The notes: generated from the letters alone by a model not told the origin. A stretch of DNA of 64,000 nt from Candidatus Zixiibacteriota bacterium (GCA_024280835.1 JAJRPJ010000003.1:1-64000); one strand, 5' to 3'. Shown: positions 53,458-64,000, numbered from the stretch's first letter. Numbers and translations are program-made.

Positions 53458-56400
53458 TTACTTTAGGAGAATCATCTTTTTTGAGATGCTGGTTTCTCCA
53501 GTGTTTAGTTTGTAGAAATACATTCCTGATGCGGCAAGCGCTCCGTCCCATTTTACTGAATATTCTCCGGCGCTTTGTTCGGTGTTCACTAAGGTCGTGA
53601 CTTTTTGGCCGAGGATATTGTAGACGGTGAGTTTGACATTGGCTTTGTGTGGTAGTGTGTATTGTATGGTTGTGGTTGGGTTGAATGGATTCGGATAGTT
53701 TTGTCCTAGCGCGAAGACTTTTGGCAAGGTGGAATTGTCATTGTCGTCGGCGATGTCGGTTTGGATGTCACCTAGCAAGGCGGCGAAGAATGTGATTTGT
53801 TGTGGTGGGTCCATTTCCCAAGGGTGCATGATGAAGGTGTAGGCGGTGTGAGTTGGCGCGGAATATTTCATGCCGACAATGCCGCCGTCATAGCCTGAGA
53901 CAGGGTCTCTGCCGCTGACATAGCGGTAGAGGACTTAGATGTCACTAAGGGCGCTGGCTCTGGGAGTTATGATACCCTTGAGCGGTATTGGGCCTTCGCT
54001 TAAATCTTCAAGACGATAGAAGCGCGAATGGCTATACGTTAGATCAGGGAAGCCTGTTTCTAATTCAGCTGGTGGCCCTTGGGGATTGAAGAAACGATAA
54101 AGGGAGTCACTTGAATTGCTGATGAGGTGTTCTCCGAGCGAAGAAAGTGACGTGCTTTCGATGCCGAACATTTGACTGGCGACTGTGTTTGGTGCGAAAG
54201 AGGTTGTGATGACGTTGGAGGTCAGTGACCAAGAGCCGATAGCGACGCCACTGCCGATGTAGACGATTGTACCTCCACTGCGTGTGAAGTCTTGGAGCCA
54301 GTCATGGTCTCCGAGTCCTGGGGGTGAGTTTCCACGGAAGGTGGAAAGACGGTCGGCTCCATCGAGTAAGAGAGTCTTGTAACGGCCCATCTCTGAGTAC
54401 TCTGGTGGCCAAGTTGATTGTTTTCTGCGCTCTTTTTGTGGAATCACGTCGACTTGATAGCCGCTGAGTTGGTTGTTGTAATAGTTAAAGACCGAGTCTC
54501 CATGTGTCCATGAGCCACGTAGTGTATCAAAAACAACTACAGCGATTTCCTTTTGGATTTCGGGGCGTGTGTAGATTTGGACTGGAGTTGTTGGAGCCGA
54601 TTCGGTTCCATTGTTATCTATCGCAGTTAGTATGTAGGTGAATTTGGAAGAGAGGTTGACGGCTTGATTGAAATCAATCATTGACGCGGGGATATTGGCA
54701 TAGGGAGCTATATCTCTGAGACAAGTTGGGATTGTGTCGCCTTCATTGAAGCGATAGATGTTGTAGGTCAGCAGGTCATTATCGGCGCTGTTTGGTGTCC
54801 AAGCTAGTTGTATGGTTGAGCCAGAGCTAAGGTAATTGTTGGCGATTTGATCTGCGTTGGTGTAATTGTTGTTCCAGATAGGAGTGTGTGGTACGCCATA
54901 GCGGAAGATTTTCGCTGGTGAGATTGTTGGGCTGCCTTCGTTGAAGTGGACTGCGACACCGATTGCGTAAACGGCTCCGTCGACCAAGTCGGTGAAGGTG
55001 TATTCGCCGACTGTGACTTGAGCTGAGTTGACTTTGTGCGCTGGAGTCCAGACTGGTTGTTCGTTGGGGATGTAGCAGATTAGAGCTGAGTCGTCGAGGC
55101 GCGCGAGATAAACATCATAGCCAGTAATTAGCGGACTTGAGCTGTAAATCCAGCGCACTACAGTATTGACTGCTAGCTCGTCATCGATCGTAACTTGTAG
55201 TGGAGCGCCGCAAACATCGCCAATGCCGTCGAAGTCATCATCGGTTTGCAGAGGGTTCGGTGTGGTTGGGCAATTGTCGCAAAGATCACGGATGCCATCG
55301 GCGTCACTGTCTGGAATCGGTACGTCAGGGTTTTCATTGAACTTAAGGATAAACAGACGACCATCGAAGTTTGAGGCGAAGACCAGCGAGTCTTTTGTGT
55401 GTGGGAAGACTCCCCAGTTGCCGGCAAAAGATGCTCTGTCGCTAGGTAGCCAAGTATCGAATTGGGCGATTGGCTCGCTGCAATTTTCTGTGAGGTCATA
55501 GACAATCACGCCAGACTCGTAGTGCGAGACATAGAGCAGATTGCCGGATATGTGCGCATTATGGGCGAGGTTGCTAGAGCCGAGAAACTCATTTTCGAGG
55601 ACAATATTGTTCAGGTCTTCGATATTCCAGAGTTTGACAGTTTTGCCGGGTGTTTCTTCTGTGGTGACTACTTTTTTGCCGTCATCTGTGGGCCATATAT
55701 TGTGAGCATAGCCAGCTTGGGGAGGTCCCCAGCGGGTTAATAGTTTGGCGTTTTGTTTGTCGGAGAGGTCCCAGATTGAGTATGTGCCTGCCCCTGCTTC
55801 GGCGACATAGGCGGTGTCGTTTCTGACGTGCATGTCATGAACTTGGGTGTTACCCATGAAGCCTACCAGAACTGGGTTTTCTGGGTCAGATAGATCGTGA
55901 ATTGCAATGCCACCACCAACAGCTTCCGCATAAGCAAAGCCAGTAGCGGTGTCTATCGATAAATTATGCGAAGACATTAGCGTATTTTCGCCGTCACTGG
56001 CAATCGGAACCGAGCGGACAAAATGGACGCTATCTGGCAGGAAGCTCATATCCATTATCATCAGGCCGTTGCCGCTACATTCAGAGACGGAATAGGCATA
56101 ATGTTTATAGGTTTTGATGTCCTGCCAGAGGCATGTGCCACCCACGGCGGGAATTGTATCAATGATAGTCATGGTAGTCACATTGACAAAGACGATACCT
56201 TCGGCAACCCCCATGATTGCATATTGGTCGCCGTTGGGAGCCATCCAGCCCCAAGTGTCGCTACCGTTTGTGTTAGTGAATTGGAAAGTTGCAAGGCTGT
56301 CTAGTGAGTATCTTTGTGCCTGAGAGCTGCCGCGATAGAAGGGTTGATTATCAGGGTAGCTGTTTTGGTCTACATCTGGCGCCTTATAGTCATAGCCCGG

Positions 56401-56538
56401 AGGGACTGCCAGCGTTTGTTTTGGGTTCCATAGTAATGCCAAGCACAAGAGCATTAAGAAACTGGAAATGGTGAAAGAGAGAGAGAGGGGGGACAGGCGG
56501 CGGTTAACGGTGTTGGTTTTAGTTAAAGACTTCTGCAT
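53458..56538 (-). pseudogene. secreted LVIVD-repeat protein with C-terminal sorting domain, interrupted by TAA
   Basis: 1027 codons in one frame with one in-frame TAA at 53935-53937. Signal peptide to about residue 45. Next comes a choice-of-anchor-B-like propeller (about 60-400) with LVIVD-type repeats (GIAIHDLSDPENPVLVGFMG, TYSIWDLSDKQNAKLL). A thrombospondin-3-like calcium segment lies near 410 (DSDADGIRDLCDNCPTTPNP), followed by two FN3-like domains and a domain with LLLDGADRLSTF that looks class-I-glutaminase-like. After the stop the frame resumes and ends with the FCB sorting module (FALGQNYPNPFNPTTTIQY, then GMYFYKLNTGE), which would target the protein for secretion or surface attachment. 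Truncation would leave it without that module. Confidence 0.8.
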
Positions 56539-57191
56539 GTAATTTCCTTGCTTGTCTTGTGGATGGCATACTCTATGTTTGTTGCTATGTTTGTTTTGGT
56601 GAGAATCGATTTAGTAGTTCTTCTGAACCGATCTAAGTCTCTCTTATCATAACCTTTGGTTAATATACCGCAATAATCGAATTCATGTTCGGAAATATGG
56701 ATACATTGCGCTTTGTTATCTGTTTTCTTTTGATTCACATGCTGGCTAAGACTAGCTTGAAAGATTTCTTTGAAGGACTTCGGCTGCAAGGGCGCTTGGG
56801 GTCCAATCTTCACTAACATTTTCACTTACGTATCCTGTGGTCAAAATGTTCGCATAGATTTTGCGGATGTTGTTGTAGTTCGATGTTATCAAATTAGTTC
56901 GAACTCTGAGTTTTCATGCCTGCGAATGTGCAATGTGTTAGAAGATAAGAGGTTGCCTTTTGACTGAGATGCGAAATCAAATGACCCAAATATGGAATTG
57001 TGGTCCCGTATGTGAAAGGTTTTGCGCAATTGAGGGGCCGCATGAGAGCAGAATTATTGAAGATTTGGGTATTGTGAAGTCGGAAATGGGAAGATTAGCG
57101 ACAGAGGGTATCAATTGGCGGATTTTGGGTCCTCTAAATAGAGAAAGTCGGAATATCTGGGAGTGCATAGTTTTTGGGAGAAAATAGAGAA
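56539..57191. other. divergent intergenic region before the giant repeat protein
   Basis: About 650 bases. Frames at 56523-56825 (-) and 56960-57187 (+) have no domain or good ribosome site. It must contain the promoters of the two flanking secreted-protein genes, but no high-quality pair was found. Confidence 0.4.
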
Positions 57192-57689
57192 ATGATAGTC
57201 TACGAAAAGCAAATAGTTGAGAGTTCTCTTGAGTCAATGAAATCGACGGTGGCGTTGTGGTCGGTGACATTGTCGGAGATAGTCGTTGACGCTGGGGCCA
57301 GATGTAGTATATTAACCTCTGTCCAGACGGACGTTTACAGCATTCTTTACAACGATATTTGCAGCAATTACTTCGCCCTTACGAAGACAACTGTCAGTCA
57401 CTATTTTCATACCAGAGATATGTACATCCCGATGGGCTGTGCGTATCATGAATCTGTCTCGAGTCAAGAGTTTTCCGCATGTGATTTGAGCGGGTTTGCG
57501 AGACAATCTGGAATTCAGGCAATGTCCCTAGAAAAGTCCTTAGAAATATCCCCTAGAGTGTCCCCATACGATACAGGGTTTTCTAACTTGCAGTTTTCTG
57601 ACTTGCGATGTTCTGCGAGAGCTTTGCAGAGTATTTACTGCGCTCCATTAGTCTCAGATTTGATATACAGCAGGGAGTTATGCGGATGA
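57192..57689 (+). CDS. possible small protein overlapping the repeat-protein start
   Basis: 165 residues from the ATG at 57192, with GGGAG 12 bases upstream. No family, signal peptide or TM; unusually rich in Ser and Cys. The only positive evidence is the four-base ATGA overlap with the next gene, a typical coupling arrangement. It may be a chance open frame in the leader. Confidence 0.25.
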   Translation: MIVYEKQIVESSLESMKSTVALWSVTLSEIVVDAGARCSILTSVQTDVYSILYNDICSNYFALTKTTVSHYFHTRDMYIPMGCAYHESVSSQEFSACDLSGFARQSGIQAMSLEKSLEISPRVSPYDTGFSNLQFSDLRCSARALQSIYCAPLVSDLIYSRELCG

Positions 57690-60600
57690 GTTCCACTATA
57701 GACCACACATCAATGGATAATGATTATATGAAGAGCGTGATACCTAAGAAAATTGACATTGTTTCTTATTGTAGGCGAGGGTCGTCATCTGCGTTGGGGC
57801 GTTTTGTTCTTGTTCTGCTTTTTTCGATGATGTCACTATTGGCCAGCTCGGGTTCGGTTTTCGCTCAGAGGACTGGAGCTACTTCCACGCAAGTGACGGA
57901 CACAACCGCTGGAACAGTGATTGCTGTGATTGCGGGTTTGGCGACTGATCGTTTGGATTACACACCGGGTTCGACAGTTACGATTACTGGCGCTAATTTC
58001 CAGCCTGGTGAGAGTGTGACTGTGCAAGTATTGCGCGATGGCGTTGATCCAACCGCTGGAGTGGGACATTCTCCCTGGACTGTGCTTGTTGGTGTTGATG
58101 GGTCATTCCAAACAACTTGGGCTTTGCCTTATGACAATGCTCTTGGTGAACTTCTGATAGTCAATGCTAATGGTGACGTCTCGGGGCTTAGCGCTCAAAC
58201 GTCATTCTCGAATGGAAATACATATCTTGAATTCACATCACCTGCATTTGATACAACAATATGTTCCACTATTGTCGGCGATTCGATTGATGTTTGTGCG
58301 AATCTCACTGAACGATGTGTGGGTGGAGGATCATTTGGTCTAGGTGGTCGTGAAGTAGTTTTCTCTATTTCTTACGGCTCTTGTGGAACTGGACAGGATT
58401 TAAGTGGCTCGAATATTACTGTCACCACAGATGCAAATGGCAATGCTTGCGCTCGTCTGGCATTGCCGCCTGATACAGGCAATTACACGATTAACGCAAG
58501 CTTTTTGGGTGTCCAGCCAGCTAATACATGTCTTGGCCGCGCCGCAATTAGCTGTGTTGACTATGCTCCGGATGATTCATGTGTCACATTGGGCGCTTCG
58601 AGCCATTGCCTTCCGCTAACTATTGGTGATTGCTCGACGCCGTTACCGGTGATATGTCCCGCCGATACTGCGCTAACTATTTGCGAACCTCAAGAAATAT
58701 GTTTGACATCGTTTTCAGCAACATCAGGCGCGGGCTACACTAATACCGTGAACTATGGAACATTTAGTGGCGACAGTGTCTGTTTCTTTGCTGACACATC
58801 TGGCTCATACAGAATTGAGCTTGTTTGCCTAGGCCCAGATGGGAAAGCTGATACTTGTGTCAGTAATGTTGATATTCAGATAAATACTGATCCACAAATT
58901 ATAGTTAATGATCGCACTTACAACGTTTGTTTGGGAGGTGCTACTCTTGAGCATCAGGTGACGGCATTTGATGGCGACTTCGATCCGATAGTTTGGTCGT
59001 TGACATCGGGTGGCGGTTCGATAGATCAAAACGGATTGATTACTTTTGCCGCTGACACAAGTGGTGTTTATTGTTTCTTGGTCAAAGCCAGCGATGAGTG
59101 TGGTTTCGATGAGCGCGAGATTTGTTTGACGGTTTCGCTAAATGATCCGCCACAAATTTTCGGGTATACTGATACACTTAGCGTCTGTGGCTTTGATACT
59201 TTGTGTTTTACTGTCAGCGGCTCTGATCCAAACTATGGTGACCGTGTTGAAATCACGCAAATCGGCGGATTGGGTTCTTTCTCGATGACCACTGACACAT
59301 CTGGTGTCACTTGTTTTGTGCCAGGCCAGTTGAGTGTGGTTACGACATTTGAGTTTGTCTACCAAATTACAGATAGTTGCATTCGCAGTAATACGCAATT
59401 ATTCGCTGGGGAGATACCTACCGATACGATACTGATTGTTGTTCTCCCTGCCAATTCACCAACTATCTCTTTGCCAGCTACATATGCGATTAGTGGCTGT
59501 GGCCCACAGAATATTTGTGTGCCGCTGACTGTTGCAGATATTGATAGTGACCTTGCTTCAATTACAACCAATCTTGGAGTTATTGATCCTCAAACGGGTG
59601 AGTTGTGTTTTGTTGTTGATAGCGCGGGAGTCTTTACCGCTATAGTAACAGCTGTTGATTCTTGCGGCCTTAGCGCTGTTGATTCGGTAATTGTGACCGT
59701 TAGCGCGCCAGAGCCGATTCAGGTTAACTGCCCGATTGATACTAGCGTTTTTGTCTGTGACACTGGAGATGTCCGCGTACCGTTTGGGATATTTGGCCCA
59801 GATGTTAGTGTAACAATTTTACCGAATTCGGCTTACTACGATAGCGCGACAGGCGAGATTGGTTTCTTCACTAATTGTAGTGTCAATAAGAAGCTGACGG
59901 CGATAGTTAGTAATGGTTGTCAGGTTGATACATGTGTGTTCAATGTCAATGTGACAATGAACTCTGAGCCGTTGGTTATTGCGGCTCCTGCGTTGGATAC
60001 CTTCCTTTGTGAGCCAGCGACAATTTGCCTTCCAGTTGGTGTTTCTGATTTGGATTATCATGCTACAACAGTGACTGTGAGTAATGGCGGTGTTTACGAC
60101 GAGATTCAAGGTACTGTCTGTTTGGATGTTGATACTACCGGTGTCTATCAAGCTGTTGTAACAGTTACTGATATTTGTGGCGCTAGCTCGAGTGATACGA
60201 TTGTTATCAATGCTACGATTAATAGCGTTCCTGAAGTTGTCGGTGGTTCTGATTTGGCGATGGAGCTTTGCGCTCCGCAGGTTGTTTGTGTTTCGTTTGT
60301 CTCTAGCGATAGAGATAGTGTTGCGCCGATTGTTAGCGCAAATATCGGAAACTATGATGCTCTCAACCGCCAGATTTGTTTTGTGCCGGATACCGCTGGT
60401 GTTTACACGATTATTGGTTCGGTTGTCGATGAGTGCGGTTCGACTGCGACCGACACAGTCTTAGTTACTATTAGTTTCAATCAGGCGCCGCAGATAGCTC
60501 TTGGCGCTGATACTACGATATTCCAATGTTCACTGGCAGAAATCTGTTTGCCGGTAAATGTGTTTGATGTTGCGGGCAATACGAATCTTGTTAGCGTGGT

Positions 60601-63600
60601 TCCATCGATTGGTTTTTATAATCCGAATACGCAGACAATTTGTTTTACCCCTGCTCGCGAGGGTGTCTTTGAGCAGATTGTGGTGGCAACCGACGGTTGC
60701 GGAGCTACTAGTGTTGACACTATCTCGATTACAGTTCAGAATGGTGTACAGCCTGCGATTGCTTGCGCAGTTGAGCCAATTCCGGTGACGGTTTGCGGCG
60801 CTAATTCAGTTCATTATGCGCTGACATTTAGTCCGGTGGATGCTGTTTTGAATAGTTCCTTTGGAGTTCTGAATAACGGCGTTTTGAGTTTCGCAGTTGA
60901 TACCAGTGGTCTTTATCAAATTACAGTGAGCGCTGGAACTTCTTGCGGAGATGATAGTTGTTTGTTGGTCTTTGCCGTTACAGTTGGCGAGAATGCGGCT
61001 TTGACTTGTCCTGCCGATACAGCGGTGTTTGCCTGTCAGGCTGGAGCTGAAATTATTATGCCAGTTGGTTTGATGGCTTCTGCCGCCGAGGTGACTGTTT
61101 CGCCGATTGGGCAGTATCAAAATGGATTTGTGAGCTTTATCGCTGATACTGCTGGAGTGTACTCTATCAGTGTTGTTGCGCAGACGGCTTGCGGTTTTGA
61201 TAGTTGTCAGTTGCAGGCGACTGTGACTTTCAATAGTCCACCAGAGTTGGTGGGGCCTGGCGATACCACAGCATTCATCTGTGATAATGAAAAGCTATTC
61301 TTCCATTTTGCTGCCCTTGATCCAGACAACAATATCGCGTCAATTACAACTAATATCGGTTATATCACCAATGACACTGTTTGTTTCACTGCTACCCGCG
61401 ATGGTGACTATTTGATTGCTATGTCGGTTACTGATTCTTGCGGTCTGACTGTCTATGATACGACTATTGTGACTGTTACTAAAAACAGCCCACCACAAGT
61501 TGATTTGGGAGCTGATCAGACTTTGACCCTTTGTTCGGCGGATTCGATTTGTTTCCCAGTTGTTATTGATGATATCGACAACAACATTGTAACAATTGAT
61601 GTTGTCGGTGGTGTTTATGCCAATGGTCAGATTTGCGCTGATGTGAATGTTACTGGCGTACAGACGATAATCGCGACTGTAACTGACTCTTGCGGTGTTA
61701 GTGTTAGTGATACTGTTACAATTGATGTTACTCTCAATGCGCCGCCATTGGTTATGAGTAAGAAGCTTTGCGACACGGCTTTGTGCGTGCCTGTTGAGTT
61801 GTGTTTCGGTTATTCGGTTCGTGACGACAATTTGCTTTCGGTGACTGTCACTGGTGGAATTGATAATGGCAATGAAGTCTGCTTTACGCCTGATACATCG
61901 GGGACCTACTATGTAGTGATTAACGCGCTGGATTCATGTGGGGCTTTGACGGCCGATACGACTGTGGTTAATGTCGATCTTAATAGTGCGCCTGTTGTGA
62001 TTGGCGCGGCCGATACGACTATTACTGGTTGTGGTGGCGGGACGGTTTGTTTGCCGTTTAGTGTTTCGGATGTGGATAGCAACATAGTCAGTGTTGTCGC
62101 TGGCGGTGGAGCCAGTATTTTCTATGTCAATGATGAAGTCTGCTTTGACCCTGATAGCGCTGGAACATATTATATTACGTTGACCGCTACTGATAGCTGT
62201 GGGTTGGTTGGTGTCGATACGACGATAGTGACTGTTATAGAAAATGCGCCACCGACTGTGGCATTTGAAACTGATACTTTGAGTTTGCAGTGTGTCACTG
62301 GCGAGATTTGTGTGCCTGTGGCCTTTGGCGATGTTGACGGTAATTGGGCTGATATAAGTGTTGTCGGTGGTGTTCTTAATGCTCAAACTGGCGAAGTGTG
62401 TTTCACGCCACAAAGTGATGGCGCTGTGACATTGATTGTGACCGCAACGGATTCATGTGGAGTAAGCGCTAGTGATTCGATTGTTGTGATTGTTAATATC
62501 GGCTCCGACTTCACGCCTAACTGTCCTGTTGATACTTCAGTGTTCATTTGTCAGCCCGATACGCTTCGTTTTGGCGGAGCGAGTCTAGGTGGATTGAACA
62601 TTCCAGTTGGCGCAGAGGTTAGTATTTCTCCTCAGTCGGTTTGGTATGACGCCGAGACTGATGAGATTTATTTCTATACAAATTGTTCAGTAGTTAAAGA
62701 CATAGAGATTATTGTCACCAACGGCTGTTATGCTGATACTTGTTCCTTTGTGGCGAATGTGACGATGAACTCCAATCCGCTGGTAATTGCCGCTCCCGAT
62801 ACTGCGGTACTGCTTTGCGGTCCACGCGATGTTTGTTTCTCGGTTGGAATTTCGGACGCTGATTACAATGTCTCTGGGATAAATGTCTTGCCTTTTGGTT
62901 CCTACAATCCAATTTCAGGAAAAGTTTGTGTGACGATTGATACTACTGGATTGTATCTCTTTACAGTTACTGCCACAGATGATTGTGGCGCTCGTGACGT
63001 GGACTCGATTTATGTTAATGCGGTTGTCAATCAGGAGCCAATAGTTATTGCCCCAGCTGATACTTCTGTGTTCCTGTGTGCTCCCGCTGAGATATGTTTG
63101 GATGTGGATGCTCGTGACGATGATGGCAATCTATTCTCGGTTGGTGTTAACTTCGGAACATATAATGAGACCGATGGTACAGTTTGTTTCATGCCTTCGA
63201 CTGGTAGTGATTCGTATACGATAATCACTACAGCGGTTGACTCATGTGGCTTGGTTGCTGCCGATACTGTGGTGGTTTCGGTGATTGTCAATAGTCCACC
63301 AGATTTTGTGGATCCAATTGATTCGATTGCGTTTATCTGCGCCCCTGGTGAAGTGTGTTTCCCGATTGAGCTGATTGATGTAGACAATAATATCATGACA
63401 GTGACTACATCTGGCGGCGCTCGTTATGATGAGGTTGCTGGGACGGTTTGCTTCACCGCTGGAGTTAGTGGTATTACGCCGGTTGTAGTGACAGTGATTG
63501 ATTCTTGTGGTTTGTTTGTGAGTCGGACGGTGGTTGTCGATGTGCGTATCAATAGCGCTCCATTTGTGACTGCTGGAGTGGATACTACTGTTAGTGGATG

Positions 63601-64000
63601 CGATCTTTCGGAAATCTGTATTCCTGTCGGGGTCTCTGATGCGGACTATAACTTGTTGGATGTGAAAGTTCTGCCTTTTGGCTCCTATGATCCAATTAGA
63701 GGGACGATTTGCCTGACGCCGACAGATACTGGTTCAATTGCGGTAATAATTATTGCTACTGACAGTTGTGGCGCATTTGGAGTCGATACGACTTGGATTA
63801 CTCCAGAGATTGTGCCACAGGCGACGATTACTTGCCCGCCTGATACGATCAATGTGATGCTTTGCGGTCCAGATACAGTTTGCCAAATAATAGATGTCTC
63901 GCCGTTTAATTCGCTGATAGATGTTTCACTAGGAACTTATGCCAACGGTCAATTATGTTTCTTTGCTGATACATCTGGTATTTATGATGTGGCTCTCTCG
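57686..64000 (+). CDS. giant secreted Cys-rich repeat protein (5' part; runs off the window)
   Basis: 2105 codons are visible with no stop, so the full protein is larger. The ATG at 57686 has GGGAG 8 bases upstream; an in-frame ATG at 57680 is too close to it. A long basic N-region leads to a signal peptide ending GSVFAQ (about residue 61). Next is an IPT/TIG-like domain (LDYTPGSTVTITGANFQPGE), a less regular Cys-rich section, then about 20 Ig-like repeats of roughly 80-95 residues. Consensus elements are CPADTSVFxC, EICLPVxVxDxD, VCFxPDTSGxY and VTATDSCGxxxxDTVxVTV. Most repeats carry four Cys in fixed places, suggesting two disulfides each. Likely a surface filament, adhesin or S-layer-type protein. 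Confidence 0.9.
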   Translation, partial: MSSTIDHTSMDNDYMKSVIPKKIDIVSYCRRGSSSALGRFVLVLLFSMMSLLASSGSVFAQRTGATSTQVTDTTAGTVIAVIAGLATDRLDYTPGSTVTITGANFQPGESVTVQVLRDGVDPTAGVGHSPWTVLVGVDGSFQTTWALPYDNALGELLIVNANGDVSGLSAQTSFSNGNTYLEFTSPAFDTTICSTIVGDSIDVCANLTERCVGGGSFGLGGREVVFSISYGSCGTGQDLSGSNITVTTDANGNACARLALPPDTGNYTINASFLGVQPANTCLGRAAISCVDYAPDDSCVTLGASSHCLPLTIGDCSTPLPVICPADTALTICEPQEICLTSFSATSGAGYTNTVNYGTFSGDSVCFFADTSGSYRIELVCLGPDGKADTCVSNVDIQINTDPQIIVNDRTYNVCLGGATLEHQVTAFDGDFDPIVWSLTSGGGSIDQNGLITFAADTSGVYCFLVKASDECGFDEREICLTVSLNDPPQIFGYTDTLSVCGFDTLCFTVSGSDPNYGDRVEITQIGGLGSFSMTTDTSGVTCFVPGQLSVVTTFEFVYQITDSCIRSNTQLFAGEIPTDTILIVVLPANSPTISLPATYAISGCGPQNICVPLTVADIDSDLASITTNLGVIDPQTGELCFVVDSAGVFTAIVTAVDSCGLSAVDSVIVTVSAPEPIQVNCPIDTSVFVCDTGDVRVPFGIFGPDVSVTILPNSAYYDSATGEIGFFTNCSVNKKLTAIVSNGCQVDTCVFNVNVTMNSEPLVIAAPALDTFLCEPATICLPVGVSDLDYHATTVTVSNGGVYDEIQGTVCLDVDTTGVYQAVVTVTDICGASSSDTIVINATINSVPEVVGGSDLAMELCAPQVVCVSFVSSDRDSVAPIVSANIGNYDALNRQICFVPDTAGVYTIIGSVVDECGSTATDTVLVTISFNQAPQIALGADTTIFQCSLAEICLPVNVFDVAGNTNLVSVVPSIGFYNPNTQTICFTPAREGVFEQIVVATDGCGATSVDTISITVQNGVQPAIACAVEPIPVTVCGANSVHYALTFSPVDAVLNSSFGVLNNGVLSFAVDTSGLYQITVSAGTSCGDDSCLLVFAVTVGENAALTCPADTAVFACQAGAEIIMPVGLMASAAEVTVSPIGQYQNGFVSFIADTAGVYSISVVAQTACGFDSCQLQATVTFNSPPELVGPGDTTAFICDNEKLFFHFAALDPDNNIASITTNIGYITNDTVCFTATRDGDYLIAMSVTDSCGLTVYDTTIVTVTKNSPPQVDLGADQTLTLCSADSICFPVVIDDIDNNIVTIDVVGGVYANGQICADVNVTGVQTIIATVTDSCGVSVSDTVTIDVTLNAPPLVMSKKLCDTALCVPVELCFGYSVRDDNLLSVTVTGGIDNGNEVCFTPDTSGTYYVVINALDSCGALTADTTVVNVDLNSAPVVIGAADTTITGCGGGTVCLPFSVSDVDSNIVSVVAGGGASIFYVNDEVCFDPDSAGTYYITLTATDSCGLVGVDTTIVTVIENAPPTVAFETDTLSLQCVTGEICVPVAFGDVDGNWADISVVGGVLNAQTGEVCFTPQSDGAVTLIVTATDSCGVSASDSIVVIVNIGSDFTPNCPVDTSVFICQPDTLRFGGASLGGLNIPVGAEVSISPQSVWYDAETDEIYFYTNCSVVKDIEIIVTNGCYADTCSFVANVTMNSNPLVIAAPDTAVLLCGPRDVCFSVGISDADYNVSGINVLPFGSYNPISGKVCVTIDTTGLYLFTVTATDDCGARDVDSIYVNAVVNQEPIVIAPADTSVFLCAPAEICLDVDARDDDGNLFSVGVNFGTYNETDGTVCFMPSTGSDSYTIITTAVDSCGLVAADTVVVSVIVNSPPDFVDPIDSIAFICAPGEVCFPIELIDVDNNIMTVTTSGGARYDEVAGTVCFTAGVSGITPVVVTVIDSCGLFVSRTVVVDVRINSAPFVTAGVDTTVSGCDLSEICIPVGVSDADYNLLDVKVLPFGSYDPIRGTICLTPTDTGSIAVIIIATDSCGAFGVDTTWITPEIVPQATITCPPDTINVMLCGPDTVCQIIDVSPFNSLIDVSLGTYANGQLCFFADTSGIYDVALS
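58630..64000 (+). repeat. tandem Ig-like coding repeats, about 20 units
   Basis: Units of roughly 250-285 bases, diverged at DNA level but clear in protein: the DSCG/DECG tetrapeptide recurs about once per unit, each followed by DT plus a Val-rich strand. Two units (about 59700-60010 and 62510-62830) share a distinct variant with TNCSV, NGC and DTC followed by NVTMNS and PLVIAAP, suggesting block duplication. Confidence 0.8.

Noticed and set aside
28503-56538. Reassignment of TAG to an amino acid as explanation of interrupted genes
   Set aside because: Many intact genes end in TAG, including one whose stop abuts the next start (6732-6734), and one of the three interruptions is TAA.
56523-56825. 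Minus-strand 100-codon frame overlapping the LVIVD gene start
   Set aside because: No ribosome site or domain, and it overlaps the signal-peptide end of a clear gene.
57686-64000. CRISPR-like regular repetition
   Set aside because: The periodicity is in protein sequence within one long reading frame; DNA units of about 250-285 bases are diverged and there are no short identical repeats with spacers.

Overview
The window looks like a chromosome segment from an uncultured diderm bacterium of the FCB superphylum, closest in style to candidate phylum Zixibacteria; this is inferred from gene content, not from a marker-gene tree. Supporting signs are an outer-membrane set (bamA, skp, lpxD), a secreted protein ending in an FCB-type C-terminal sorting domain, another ending in a dockerin-like pair of calcium loops of the kind abundant in Zixibacteria, and a very long Cys-rich repeat surface protein. 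Base composition is moderate and coding density is high. I saw no tRNA, rRNA, CRISPR array or phage.

Layout. 1-4340: a terminator for a gene left of the window, a gene-poor stretch with dispersed repeats, a small exported protein overlapping a TPR protein, a small lipoprotein and an XRE-type regulator with a probable leaderless promoter. 4517-15825: the most striking region, twelve membrane-protein genes forming three tandem copies of one four-gene module (A-B-C-D, same order each time; A resembles DUF6754 proteins with an FN3 domain). Module 3 has lost motifs that modules 1 and 2 share. 16534-27265: a small basic protein, pyruvate phosphate dikinase with lysine-rich tails at both ends, then a likely operon of ADP-forming acyl-CoA synthetase, gltX, a rubredoxin-like zinc ribbon, a ferredoxin-NADP reductase-like flavoprotein and a membrane protein. 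27246-34579: a YihY/BrkB protein, an interrupted secreted beta-propeller plus dockerin gene, nadA, an E2 acyltransferase with lipB, and fabL. 34992-38430: a minus-strand nadE-rsmI-PAP2 operon and divergent ssb. 38590-43681: lpxD, skp, bamA and rplU on the minus strand. 44296-49770: uvrB, a lipoprotein, a prohibitin-like lipoprotein and a nitrobindin-like protein. 49900-53460: a RAYT (REP-associated tyrosine transposase) surrounded by exact palindromic repeats, a DMT-family protein, an acyl-CoA dehydrogenase and a dense palindrome cluster. 53458-64000: an interrupted LVIVD-repeat secreted protein and a giant repeat protein that runs off the right edge.

How genes fit together. PPDK and the acetyl-CoA synthetase are both ATP-linked steps at the pyruvate/acetate node. 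LipB supplies the lipoyl precursor for the E2 protein encoded just before it. nadA and nadE bracket NAD synthesis, and both have a palindrome just upstream. BamA, Skp and LpxD are successive needs of outer-membrane assembly.

Three genes (bamA and two secreted-protein genes) are each broken by exactly one in-frame stop codon, with the frame continuing intact on both sides. Many intact neighbours end in TAG, so general stop reassignment is unlikely. Nonsense mutation, local readthrough or consensus error remain open.
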